Shown here one piece after another: positions 34,130 through 46,318 of a stretch of 64,000 bases of DNA. The DNA comes from Cymbidium sinense. Its lineage: Eukaryota; Streptophyta; Magnoliopsida; Asparagales; Orchidaceae. The stretch's first letter is position 1. The number at the start of each line of letters is the position of its first letter. The stretch covers positions 152,325,601-152,389,600 of the forward strand of contig CM038221.1 of NCBI GenBank assembly GCA_021442155.1. The letters are read 5' to 3'. A program made the translations under genes and the position numbers. The notes beneath the pieces are model-generated. The model worked only from the letters and a program-made list of their open reading frames with translations, was not told the DNA's origin and did no database searches.

Positions 34130-35290
34130 TTGAACTCATCAGAGACTTTCTCTTGAAGGGGAGGTTATTTGCTATAAGGACAAGGAGCTGGATTGGAGGC
34201 AACCATTCATAGACTATTTGAACATTGATAAACTACCTCAAGAAAAGTCACAAGCCCATCAGGTGAAATAAAGAGCTCTCTCCTATGCTCTCATTGATGG
34301 CACCTTATGCAGTAGTCCTTTGATCAAATATGGTTACATTGTTTAGATAAACGAAGCCCATGGCATTGTCGAGGTACACACATCAATTCGGTGAAGATGA
34401 AGATGAATCGAGGTAGGATACTACCAGCCGTGATGATTACAAGCGCAAGATGTAGGAGATGCCATCGATTTCGGTACATGTGGTCCTCAACCACCCAACA
34501 TTCTACACCTACATTGGCCTCATGGCCATTTGAGTGTTGTACCGACATTGTGGGTCTGTCGATCCTCCTTCTTCCAAGGGCATCGGTTCATCTTAGTTGC
34601 CGTACTTTTTCCAAGTGGGAGGCAATCCCACTCGAGGTCACTTCGGCATGTGCTTCAATTTTTAGAACCATATCATATATAGGTTGGTGCCTCGATGAAT
34701 TATATCGATAATGGTACGCATTCAAAAGCACCAAGATCAATAACCGGCTAGAAGATACGTTATAGATTGGAGACTACCATCTACTACCCAGCAAATGGCT
34801 TAGCAAAAATTCAACAAAACTCTCATCAAATACTAAAGAAGACTCTTGATGACAATAAGTGATAGTGGAATGAGAAGCCTTGTGGGCATCGCATAACATA
34901 CCTCACTCAATCTATCCCATTTTCCTTAGTGTATGGGTCAAAGCCATTCTACCTTAGAGTTCAACTCCATCACTAAGGATAGCATTGGGTAGCAAGATCA
35001 CTGAGCGAATGCAAAGTTGTGGTTAGAAGAGCTCGAAGGTTTGGAGGAGAGTTGCTCTGGGCATGAGAATCTTGTTGGGCCAAAATGATTCAAGCTCACA
35101 ACAAGCTGGTCTAGGTCTTTTCAAGTAGGAGAACTTGTGTTAGTCTAAGAGACCAATTGTTTCCATTGAAAGATGGGAGGCAAGTTTGAACCCACTTGGG
35201 AAGGCCCTATGTCATAGAAGGCTACCAAGGAGGATCTTATCGACTCATTGATTATGGGGAACAATGCTTCCAATTAATGGGCTCTATTTG
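34130..35290 (+). pseudogene. Element A integrase remnant
   Basis: Broken integrase. An open piece at 34,391-34,711 starts in the zinc-binding HHCC region (CRRCHRF at about 34,450) and in other frames shows WPFECCTDIVG near 34,521, holding the first catalytic Asp. Near 34,696 comes YIDNGTHSKA (second Asp). Then near 34,775 YYPANGLAK-like words, near 34,915 a FSLVYGSKPFYL-like word and near 35,170 GKFEPTWEGP followed by LPINGLYLKKYYP, the usual C-terminal end. Frames change many times. No chromodomain follows. Confidence 0.75.
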
Positions 35291-35299
35291 AAGAAATAT

Positions 35300-38000
35300 T
35301 ACCCATAAAATCATGTTTGAAAATAATTATTCCAACAAAGAACAAAATTTGATTCCATTTCATCAAAATCTTCTCTTCTTTGAAGCATTGTTTATCTTGT
35401 GAATCCATGACATGTTTAGGGTAGGTGTAGAGTCCCCAGGCATCCTATCCTCTTCACAACAAACACAATCTTCTAGATAGGTGTGAGAAACCAAGAGGCA
35501 TCCTGATTAGCAACTAAGTTAGGTGTAAAGAGAACCCAAGCATCCTTTCTTGGTGGGAATTCTTTGCCATCATGGCACCATTTCATCAAATTCCCCATGT
35601 TTAAGGTAGGTGTAGAACATGAGCATCTATTCCTTTAACACACAAAAAAACACATCTTTTGTCGGCTATTTTGATGTGAGCAAGCCCCTTGTGGCACTCA
35701 CTCATTATTTGCTCTAGGTCAGTCATACTATCTTTGGTATGTCACCCAATGGTCATTTTGGAAGATGTGAGTCCAGCTTTCTTCCGACTTGACCATTACA
35801 AACCAATGAGCCTGTTATGGTAGGCCTTCAGTAAGCTACCTCATGTTGATTTGTTTAAGAAGATAGTCCCCGTGCTTTCTTCTTGAACCCATCATGATCT
35901 CTAGGTTGAGTATATTTGAGGTTTAGGATAAGTTCCCCATAGGCTCCTTTCCTCTTGACTACATTTGAGTTGATATAAGTCTCCCATTCATTCCCTAGGT
36001 TGGATGGCACTGTCGAAAAGATATCCGATTTAGTTTCACTATAGGAGGATGTGAGTCCCAGCTTTCTTCTAGGGCGATTGTTGATGGCACACCTTAGGTT
36101 GGTTGATGTTTCTATGGTGACTCACCGTGATACACCACTCTTGGTAGATGTGAGTCCCAGCTTTCTCCTTGAGTTGGACCGAATACCTATTTGATATATG
36201 ACTAGCCATGTCATCTTCTCCGGTGATTAATCCCAAGCCTCTCTGAGCATTCTATTTGGATCACATCCTTTACCCCATTTAGACACTACCGGGTTACTTT
36301 TGGATTGGGCGTCCCCTTTCTTGTAGCCACCCATGGTTGGAGAATTTTCATGATGATATTCTCCTTGGTTTTAGTAAATGCGAGATAGGTAATATAAGCT
36401 CCTTCTTCTTAGTTGATCCCTCATAAACTAGGGTCCATGATAAATAAACTAAATAAACAAATAAAAAATATTTGCTTGTGGATTAGAATTCAAGCCCCAA
36501 AGGGCCTTTTCCCAAGTAGGCATCTATCTTTAGAGGCGTGTCGGAGAACTCCCTAGAATGCGTTGAGTAGAGATAAATCCCAATTGGCTCTCTTAGTTGC
36601 CCTTAGGTGGGGTTCAATCTATTTTTTCACAAGAGGTTACCCGGTCATTCGCTTTGGAAGATGTAAGACTATGATGCATTCTTTCTAGCATGACTGTCAT
36701 AAATAATGGGGAGCCTTAGGTTAGGTTTGATTTGTTGCCCAAAGCGTCACCCTGTGGTCTTGTAGTGGAAGATGTGAGTCCCGCTTTCTTCCCTTGAATT
36801 GATCATTGCACCAAAGGCACTCCTTTGGATAGTTCTCCCATAAGCTACTCCCTTTTATTTAGTAAATCGAGATAGGTCTAGGCTATATAAGCTCCTTCTC
36901 GGTGTGATCCATTGAAACCAATGGAATCCATCAAAATAAACCAAAAATGAAATTAATCTTTGACTATCTTCAAGCTGATTTTAGTCCCCCAATGGCATTC
37001 ACTCAATAGTCGTCCCTAGGTCGAGTTGACAAGTTACTAATGTGTCACCCGGGTTCTTTTTGGAAGATGTGAGTCCCCATGCTTTCTTCCCAAATTGATT
37101 ATTGTAAACCAAAGGCATTCTTTGGTTGGATAGTCTACTTTGGACTACTTTGGATTGGTAAATCTGTAGATCAGGCCACCATGGTCCTCATAGTCCATAG
37201 AAACCAATGGATTCATCAAAACAATCTAAAAATGAAATTAATCTTGACTATCTTTGAGTTGATTTAAGTCCCCATGGCATTCACTCAATAGTTACTAGGT
37301 TGGTTTTGATCTTGCCAAGTCACAGTGGTCCCTACTTTGGAGGATGTAAGTCTATATGCTTTCTTCTAGTACATTTTATGAAAGGCATTCCTTTGGTTGG
37401 ATAACTTTAGACTACCCCTTTGGATTGGATCAAAGCCTAGCTCTACTCTGCAACCCATCATACAGCAATCAATCCAAAATCTCAAAATCTAAAAAAAATT
37501 TGTAACTAAATCAACCAATCTCCCCAAGTGGAGTCAAAATGAAACAAATTCATCTTCCCAGTGAAATTTAATTAAACAAATCAAAACAAATCAAATCAAA
37601 TATGTCTTCTCCGGTGAGATGCAATCTTTCTCTTCCCAGGATGAACTCTCCCTGAATTTCACCCTTTCTCCCAGTTGACTTGCTCCAGTGGAGAGTTCAC
37701 TCTTTCATCTAGTGGAGTTAACAAATCAAATCATTTCTCTCTCCAGTGAGATCAAATCAAATCTCATCCCTTTTGTGTGACTTGAACTGTTTCAGTGGAA
37801 GGTTCACTACTATCCTGGATTCCTCCTTCCTCTCTTATGTCCCATAAGTAGGGTCACATTGCACTAAGCTCACGGATTCCTTCTACACCTTGGGTTGAGG
37901 AGTAGATCATTCTGTTAGTATTTGTGATGTTCGATTGTTGTTGATCATTTTGGTCAACACCAATACGTCTGTACCTTGTCATCACACCACACCTAGGCTT
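35300..38000 (+). mobile_element. 3' noncoding tail of element A
   Basis: 2.7 kb between integrase and the 3' LTR with no coding potential seen. It holds dispersed repeats: GTGTAGA-(G/A)-CC-AGGCATCC words at 35,405-35,540, and a GGAAGATGTGAGTCCCAGCTTTCTTC motif family near 35,763, 36,046, 36,146, 36,767, 37,064 and 37,338, the last three about 275-300 bp apart with shared flanks (CCAAAGGCATTCTTTGG). From 37,500 to 37,850 short CTCCAGTGGAG-type words recur. The start matches the tail of element E. There is no clear polypurine tract before the LTR (ACACCTAGGCTT precedes TGTTGACC). Confidence 0.7.
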
Positions 38001-38929
38001 TGTTGACCTCATTTTTAGGATGAGCTCTCAACCCCTCCATCTTAGACATAGGACTTCTCTTAGACTTTAAGAACTTAGTCTTAAGACACATCTAGTGATT
38101 AGGTGGACACTCAACTTCCCACAGAGACTTAGAAGAGTTAGCCATAAAATAGGTCATGCTTGGGAAATTGCTTTTATAGCTTGACCAAATTCCTCACTTT
38201 CTTTTTCAAGTCAAACTCAAATCAATTCCAAATGATTGAAACCCATATTGAAACTTATGATTGAAGCCATGATTGAAATCAAATCAAATTCAAAAATCTT
38301 TCTTGATTTCCCTCTTATGGACTTAGCCTAAATCAAATTCAAACTCATTCTGAAATTTTCTCACAACTCATTTATATTCTCATTTATATTCACATATATA
38401 AATGAAATATAAATTCAAATCAATCAAACTAAATCAAATCAAATCCAAATCTCAAAAAATTTTTTTTCGTCCCTTTGATTCCCTCTTGGACTTAGCTCAA
38501 ATCAAGTTCAAATCACTTCAAATTCATGAAATTTTCTCATAACCCATTTATATTCTCATTTATATTCACATATATAAATGAAATAAATTCAAATATCAAA
38601 CCAAATCCAAAAATCAAACTCAAATTCAATCAAAATTCAACCTAAGCCTTTCAAGTCAAATCTTGGACTTAGACAAATAAATTTCAAATCAAGTCAAACC
38701 CTTGAATTTTTTTCATGATTCAATTAATCCTTTAGTCATGAATCCAAATATAAACATAAACTTCAATCATCAAACCAAAACTAAATTCAAATCAAATAGT
38801 CAATGTTCACCCTTTGAACTTGAAATTGTCAAACGAATCAAAACCCATTTGACTTCTAATCTATTACAAATGGCTTTATATTTCAATCATAAGTCCATAT
38901 GTGAGTTCAATCAAACTCAAATTAAGCTT

Positions 38930-39760
38930 TGACCAAGCCATTTGACCCGCTCATTTGACCCAAAGTGACCTAAAGTACCCTTATGAGCCAAATTCTAACC
39001 AAATTGGATTGAACTAAGCCCTAAGCCTCTCATCATGATCAACAATCATCATGAGATGATCAATCCTCAAATTGGGTCAAAAAGTCAAACCTAAGGGTTG
39101 ACCAAGTCAACTTAGCCAAAATGAAACTAAAAGCCAAAATCCTAATTGATTGAAACCATTGATCAAAACTCATTCATGATCAATGTTTGAACTTGACCAA
39201 GTCATCATTTGAGCCTAACCTAGCCCATTGGCCACTTGACCAAGTTGACCTAACTTGACCTAAGTCAAAATATATCAAAACTTGATCTAAGCCAAATTGA
39301 TTGAAACCAATGGGTCAAATTCATTCTAAAATGATTGTTGAACTTGACCAAAGCCTCAATTGATAGACCAACTAGCCCAATTGACCATGAACTTGACTAA
39401 AAGGTCAAGCCAAATCAATATAAACCAAATTGATTGGAAACAAAGATACCAATCCATTTCAAATGACCAATAAAACCTAAACCAACCCATGACCTAACCC
39501 AAATAGGTCAATGGGTCAAATTGGTCAACTTGACCCATTTGACCTAAATGAAATCAAATGAAACAAATTAAATCAATTAAACCAAAGCTACCAAAACATT
39601 TCAAATGGTCATATGAACTTGACCCAACCTTGGTTTGACCCAATTTGACCAATTGGTCAACTTGACCCAAGTTGACCCATTTTGACCAAAATGGGTCAAC
39701 ATTAGCCAAATCATATCCAATCAACTCCAAATTCAATGAAACTTGGCCCAACTTTTTCAA
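38930..39760 (+). promoter_or_regulatory. TTGACC/GGTCAA-dense region of the A 3' LTR
   Basis: Same motif-rich region as in the other LTRs, with the palindrome TTGACCAATTGGTCAA at 39,645-39,660 and, right after it, TTGACC three more times in under 40 bases. Candidate W-box cluster; function inferred. Confidence 0.42.
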
Positions 39761-40100
39761 TCATATAAAACATATTCAAATTGAAATCCAACAAATGACC
39801 ATTTTACCCTAGGTCAAAGTAAATTTTGGCCAAATTCACTTGAATTTGGTCAAATCCTCTTCATGACCACTTGACACCCTCTTAGTGGACCAAGTGGACA
39901 CTAGTGAGTGTGGTGCACAATGGGTTTGGGTTACCCAACCTAAGGTCAAAATGACCACTTGCTTGAAATAAGCACATGGAATGATTCCTCCACCATTTAA
40001 GCACATGGACACTCTCCTACCTCCACCAAATGAATGACAGCCTAAACCCTCACTGAGCTGATTGGATCAAAATGGCAAAGGCTCAATTGTCCTTACTCTA

Positions 40101-40115
40101 GGGAGATATACTCCC
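40101..40115 (+). promoter_or_regulatory. TATA-like palindrome of the A 3' LTR
   Basis: GGGAGATATACTCCC, identical to the 5' LTR copy although the surrounding sequence has many small deletions. Confidence 0.5.
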
Positions 40116-40609
40116 CTAATTTCATTCATTCATCCCATTGATTGAGCTAGGAAAGAGGAACCCTCCAAGTGATCTTCAGTGAAATCCATTTCCATTTCTC
40201 GGTTTTCAGACTAAAATAGGGAGCTCAGAAATCCATCTCACTCAATACTCAAACTAAGCCAATTCCTCCTTCTTCAGGATCAAATCGAACTCACCCCAAG
40301 CTTCTTCCAAGCTCCAAAGGCAAGGGAGGTACTTGACCAAGCTCAGTGAAGGTGAGTTGGCCTCAGAAGATCCATCAATTTGACCTCTTCAACAAACACT
40401 CTCCACTAGAAGCTTCTCGAATCAGAGCACCGGTGATCCTGAGGTAAGCCATTAAAGCAAATTAGCCAGATGTGGTGTGGTCCTTTCTACTTCATGAGTT
40501 GGATGTGATCTCCTTGCATGGTGATGGTGTGGGTTGAATTTGTTTCAATCGAGCTTTGAGCTCGAATCTTCGGAAGATGGGCGGTCCATCTCCCATAGAA
40601 GATTGGAAG

Positions 40610-40655
40610 AATCATGGGTCATCCATCCATGCATTTTGGATGGGCGACCATGATT
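40610..40655. repeat. GTCCATCC hairpin of the A 3' LTR
   Basis: AATCATGGGTCATCCATCC and GGATGGGCGACCATGATT; one arm has CA and the other GC/CG changes, giving wobble or mismatch at two positions compared with the 5' LTR hairpin. Confidence 0.7.
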
Positions 40656-43434
40656 ATTACATGTCGATTTTAATCCTTTAGAATGCGGATTTAATCTCAT
40701 TATCGATCTTTGATCGGACGGGAGAGAAAGCGCATAGCACCGCCCGGCTATGATGTGACACTTAAATAGCTTGTCCCATCCCATGTGAAAGTGCGTTAGC
40801 CTCCATGGCAGCGATGGGGTTATTTAATTAGATTTAATTATCTAATTAATCATGGAAACTTCAAATATTCATATCTAAGTGTAGAAAAAATAAAAAATGA
40901 AATAAATTGCATATGAAAGATAATTGAATGTAGAATATTATAAAATTGATTTTGATGGATTTTGAATTTGTTTTTTGGTGTAATTATTTTAATTACTCTT
41001 TGATTATTAATTAATTTAAACTTCTCATGTGTGTTATGACTTACGCCTCTTGGGATTTATTAATGGTTTTAATTGGGGTAATTTAGATTTTACTCTTAAT
41101 ACAATTAAATTAAGTGTGTAATTGTGGTTTAATCCCTTGATTGAGTTAAGTTTGTTTAAAATGAAAAGAGGTTTGGGAATAATTTTGGGATATTTTCCTT
41201 AATTCCTTAAACCCCTCTTTCTTCCTTAATCAAACTTAAGGATTAATCCACTAATTACCTACCTAATTAATTTGATAAAATTCTAAAACCTTCAGAACTT
41301 AACTAATTCATCTTGGGTAGATGCTTGGGTGTTCAATAACCTACATTAAGAAATCAAAATCCAACTCACATGTGTGAGAGGGTTATGAAAGTACTTAAAT
41401 TAAACCCTTTAGCTTAATTAATCATTAATCATGAGCCAAATGCATTAGGCCCTTTTTTCTTAGGTGCATTAAATTCCTTGGTTTTATGTCATCATCATTG
41501 GCTCATAATTATTTGATTAAATATGCTAAGGTGTGTAGGTAAGGGGTAATTAACACACTTAATTCACACCTTAACCTAAATAAAATATAAAATCATCTAA
41601 TCATCTAAGAATTAAACTAAATCAACTCACATATGGGGAAATGGGTTAGGACCAGCAAACATTCTTTCACATTTCTTAAATTAAATCAAACTCAAATAAA
41701 ATCAAACTCTCTTTAAAAATTTGATTTACTTTAAAAATAATTCTTATTTCATAAGATTGTCTTTAGGAATTTATTAGGGTGAATGAATTTACATTGCTTT
41801 CATCACTTTATTTCTTTCTTAGCATGTTAAATGTGTATGTCATATAAAATTCATGCATTCATTTCTTTTAAAAATCAAAATAAAAAAATAAAATATTTCT
41901 TTATGTCAAATTGCATGTTTTGGCTAAAATAAGAATATGAATGGCTATTGTCACTATTAAATTTAAATTATTTTCAAATCTTATGAATCAAATATCAAAA
42001 CTGAAAGGTATGCTACTTACACTTTATTTATGAGCTTGCATGTGAATATAAAAATGTGTCTTATGTTTGCTTCTTTTCTTTCCTCTTGACATGGGCTTGA
42101 ATAAGATTTGCAAAGTGTATAGTTCTTTTAAAAGAACATAACACTTGCTTAAATCTATTCTTATCCTCTTCCATGTTATAACTTAAGAAGGATCTTTATA
42201 TTTACATATAAATTGCATAAACAAACCAAAAATTAAATAAACATAAACTTTTGCATCTTTCTTTTTCCATTCATTTTTTGTACATGTATGTGTATTTAAG
42301 GAAAGTGGTATATTAGTACAACCCAGGTTGTGAGGCTTTAAGTAGCCCTAAGTAGTCTTGTACCTTACACCCCAGTGCTATGATGGCATCGTACTCACTT
42401 ATGCCTTTCATACATGTGTGTGTGCTATGAAAAAAATGGATAAGAAATCTTTTTTACTTAATGAAAATCATGCATCATAAAACATTCAAATTTTTTTAAG
42501 TAACATTTCTTAGCATTCATCATAAAGTGTGCTAAACATTTTGTATGTATAGATATGCTTAGGATTCATCCATATGCATGTTATAAATAATGTGTTTTGT
42601 GATATTATTTCACTTTACTTAATCTTAAAATGCCTTTCTTTTGAATAGGTTTGTTTAGGAAAAATCTAAACTTAGGATTAATTAAAACACACAAGAAAAT
42701 ATTCACTAAATAAAATAAACATGAATCTACTTTAGAAATTACTTAAGGTAGGGAAGGAAAGAGAAGTTCTCTTCTCCTTTCCCTCTCTTTACAACACTTA
42801 GTAATTAATTGTAGGTTCACTCAAACCTAAAAAAATCATCAAATAAATTCAACCCCAAATCAACTAAACACTTAAATGAAACCACCCGTCTAAGTTGAAT
42901 ATTTTCATGCTTAGAAAATCTAAACCTTAAAGCCATAGCTAAGCATACCACACAAACCTTTTAAAGCACACACATTAGACTAAGTCACCACTTCTAGCTT
43001 TAGGTTAGGCGGTGCATGGTTTGATGTTTGCTTTTATTTTATGATATTTTATTTTAGTATGGATGTTATGGTGAATGTGCGAGAATGAATGGTAGGATGA
43101 TTTAGTCTAATCATTATTTTAGATTGTGCTTAAGGCGTTGTAATAAAATATAATTATTTTTTTGCATGTGCTTATACACATAAGCATAATCCAGGCAGTG
43201 GACTTACCCATGTGTGGGGTGCTAAGTCCAATATACATGCTTGGGATTTGTATGAATTGTTTAGCTAATCTTTGTTTTGCAAGTATTAGTTAGATTTACT
43301 TTTCCTTTTCATGTAATTTTTGAAATTCGGGTTTTGAAATGATTATTATTGGGGATTAGGATGGGCATTGGTTATAAGACTATGTCTTATGTACCATGTG
43401 AAGCCTTTGGAGCAACCACCTTTCAATTATCCAA

Positions 43435-43495
43435 AAGAAGGAAGAAGAAAGAAGAAAAGAAAGAAAAGAAGAAAGAAGAAGAAGAAATGAAGACC
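43435..43495 (+). repeat. AAGAA purine tract in the A 3' LTR
   Basis: Shorter and less regular version of the 22,857 tract (AAGAAGGAAGAAGAAAG, then AAAGAAAAGAAG). Confidence 0.85.
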
Positions 43496-45101
43496 CCATA
43501 ACATGAATTCCTTGATTGTAATTAATTCATTTGTAATCCGGGTTGTATAAGGGTAGAGCTTCGACTAATTTATTTTTAGGTTTGTCTGTGGTGCCACACA
43601 TTTGACTTTTATTATTTTGCTAGCTTTATAAAATGTTTGATGTTTATTTAGCTTGTGCATTAAGATGACATCTTTTCTAGTTTCCTTGCTTAATGTATGG
43701 CTGATGAAGGATGTGATTAGGCTCATAAAATAAATCTTCTACCAAATTAAAAATTAAAATAACTCATAACCTCTAAAGCTAGCTAAAAAATCAAGATAAA
43801 AGAATTAGCAACCCCTTAGCCGGATGAGTATTACTTTTTAACATCATGCATAAAAGCATATTGTTTCACTCTTGATTGGAGGGCTTCCACCTTTTAGAAT
43901 CTTAGCTTTACAGAGCCATGGTGGAAACACACCTCCTTATCACTGATTTTATAATCTAATTTCTCATGCATTAGGCATAAAATCTATAGCTTGAGTCAAT
44001 GATTGTCCAAAAAAATGAAAATAAAATGTAATATGCATTAGATTTAAATCATTTGTCATTCCCTACATGATCTAGTCTTTGGGGTGAGTTTAAGGACTTA
44101 GTCTCTTTCTAAATAATCTTATCTTTCATAAAGCATATGACTTGCCTAATGTATTTAAAATCATAGGAGGAGTTAGTTGGCACCACCCCCAGACGGTTGT
44201 AAGTGTAACGGTCAAGTGATTTATCCTCTCTTTTGGAGGTAAATCAAAATATCCATTTTTTTCTTAGATTTAGGTCATGCTTTTGGCTCTCACCAAAGCT
44301 CCATAGATTTAGGTTTTGAGGTTGCTTCTCCCCTTTGCGAGCCCTAAGCATAAATCCTCACCTCTTAGGCATTTTCATAACCCTGTATTAAGGAATTGTA
44401 AGCCCTACATTTCTAATAAAAATTCAACTCAAACAAATTAATTCAATTTCAAAAAAAATATAAAGCCCAACCATAGGGTAGTTTGGGACTTAATAAACCT
44501 CTAGTATCATGCATCCCTACTTGTTTTCATTTGGCTTCGATAAGAACTCCCTCCTCTTGATCGATCCCACTTGACTTTCTAAAGATAAACCAATTGATTG
44601 ATAGTCCTACCATTTCAAAATTTTTAGAGACAATGATCATTTGCCTTAATTGAGAGTATTCCTAAGGAATCTCATTCCTTAGGATGTAATTAACTATGAC
44701 GGCTTGCCTCCATAGGGAACTTAATGAACCTAGTAAAAAATAAACCTTGTTTTACTTTTCCATGTAAAGTAGTGGAAGAATCTCTAGTACATCTTCCCAC
44801 AGACCCATAAGTCCTTAGGAGTCCTTATTTAGGTGATTAGGTCCATTGAAGGGTGGTGACTTCTATCTTTCAAGATAGTACACCTTTCCTCAATGCCGTA
44901 CCTGATCACCCTAAGAAGTACACTTATGATTCTATGTGGTGTCCATCTAAAGAAAGAAGCAATCATCATCATATTAAATTTTCCCTCTCTTCTTTCCTTT
45001 CTTTCTTTTGTCTTCATCTTTTTTTCTAAGAGGGATGAAGATGAAGAAGAAGACCACGAATAAGAAGGAGGATTGATTGATGATGATTGATTTAACCCAC
45101 A

Positions 45102-45106
45102 CTTGT
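45102..45106. repeat. Target-site duplication of element A, right copy
   Basis: CTTGT directly after the 3' LTR end, partner of CTTGC at 17,018-17,022. The following TTTCAAATGATCAACCAAGCC resumes LTR B. Confidence 0.78.
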
Positions 45107-46289
45107 TTTCAAATGATCAACCAAGCCTAAACTAAATGACTAACCCAATTGGGTCAAAATTAATGGTCAACTTGACCCATTTGACCTAAGTGAATTCAAA
45201 TAAAACCAAATATAAATCAAATTGAACCAAATGATACCAAATCACTCCAAATGATCATTTGAACTTGACCAACCCATGGACCCAATTTGACCAATCTTGA
45301 CCCAAGTTGACCCATTTTGACCTAAATGGGTCAACTAAATCATATCAAATAAACTCCAAATTCTTTGAAAATTACACCATTTTTAGCATTCAAATCATTT
45401 AAATTAAAATTAGAAAATTGACTATTTTACCCCTAGGTTAAAGGGTAATATGGCCAAATTCACTTGGAATTTGGCCAATTTTCATGGTTGGCATCCTCTA
45501 GTGGACCATTTGGACCAAGAGGTGGTGCACATGAAGGTTTGGGAGCCATGAATAACTAAGGCCAAACCCACCCCTTCAATCAAATTTTCACTTAGATCAC
45601 CTCCCACTCAACCCATGTACTCCACACTTCCACTCCTCTGCCAAAATTGAACAACATGGAGCTCCTAACAACCTAAAAAAATCCATTCAATTAGGGCAAT
45701 TTAATCAAAATAAGAGAACAAGCTTGATTCATGGAGATATACTCCCCTCATTTAAAACCATATTTCATTGATTGAGCTCAGAGGATTAAAGGCAAGCTTC
45801 TCCAAGCTTCTCCAAGCATTCTTAAGTTCATTCCAATTTCCCTCTCTTCATTTTGTAAAAATAAGGGAGGTGGATTCACATTTCAATTCTGATCAAACTC
45901 TAATTTGTGAAAGCACCATCAGGCACCAGTTAAGCGCTTTTCCCAAGTCTCAAGCCACAGTTGATCAAAATAAAGCCATTGGCAAGCTTTGGTCATTAGA
46001 TCCACTTCATCTCAAGCTAGAAACCTTCAATGGCTTCATCTCCACTAGGCAAGCTACCTCATTGTGAAGCACCGATGTTAGCCTGAGGTATGCCTCAAAA
46101 TCGAGCTTAAGTTGAAAATTGGTCCTTGTGAAGGGGAATCCCATTAAATTCAACATTGGATGTTCTTTTCCTTACTTCTAGATGCTGTGGGTTGAATCTC
46201 AACCTTATTTGAGCTCAAGTGAGCTTGGTTCAAGCCATGGAGGATGGACGATCTCAGTCTCCTGCAGGAAAAGGCATGGATGAGTCATA

Positions 46290-46318
46290 GGCATCCATCC
46301 ATCTTGGATGGGCGACTT
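46290..46318. repeat. GTCCATCC-type hairpin of LTR B
   Basis: Shortened version of the LTR hairpin: GCATCCATCCA and TTGGATGGGCG in the same position relative to the donor-like site. Confidence 0.55.

Larger units (their letters stand above)
17023..45101 (+). mobile_element. Element A: complete but decayed 28.1 kb Ty3/gypsy retrotransposon
   Basis: A full element with both LTRs (17,023-24,583 and 38,001-45,101), primer-binding site, long leader with a hairpin array, gag, PR, RT, RNH, aRNH and INT remnants, and a 2.7 kb 3' noncoding tail. It lies inside the 5' LTR of element B with a target duplication on each side. The domain order and two RNase H domains place it in the Tat/Ogre-like group. 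At 28.1 kb it is at the upper end of known LTR elements. All coding frames are broken, so it cannot make its own proteins. Confidence 0.85.
38001..45101 (+). mobile_element. 3' LTR of element A
   Basis: Starts TGTTGACCTCATTTTTAGG and ends TTTAACCCACA; about 7.1 kb, 460 bp shorter than the 5' LTR. All landmarks are in the same order (palindrome 40,101; donor-like GAGGTAAG 40,441; hairpin 40,610; purine tract 43,435). The length difference comes from very many small deletions of a few to about fifteen bases, not from one large loss. The last 60 bases differ from the 5' LTR because the T-rich stretch before the end is shortened. Confidence 0.87.

Noticed and set aside
45768..46067. 99-residue plus-strand frame in LTR B, near the promoter-like palindrome
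   Set aside because: Not kept open in LTRs A, C or D and no recognisable domain; possibly only leader exon sequence.
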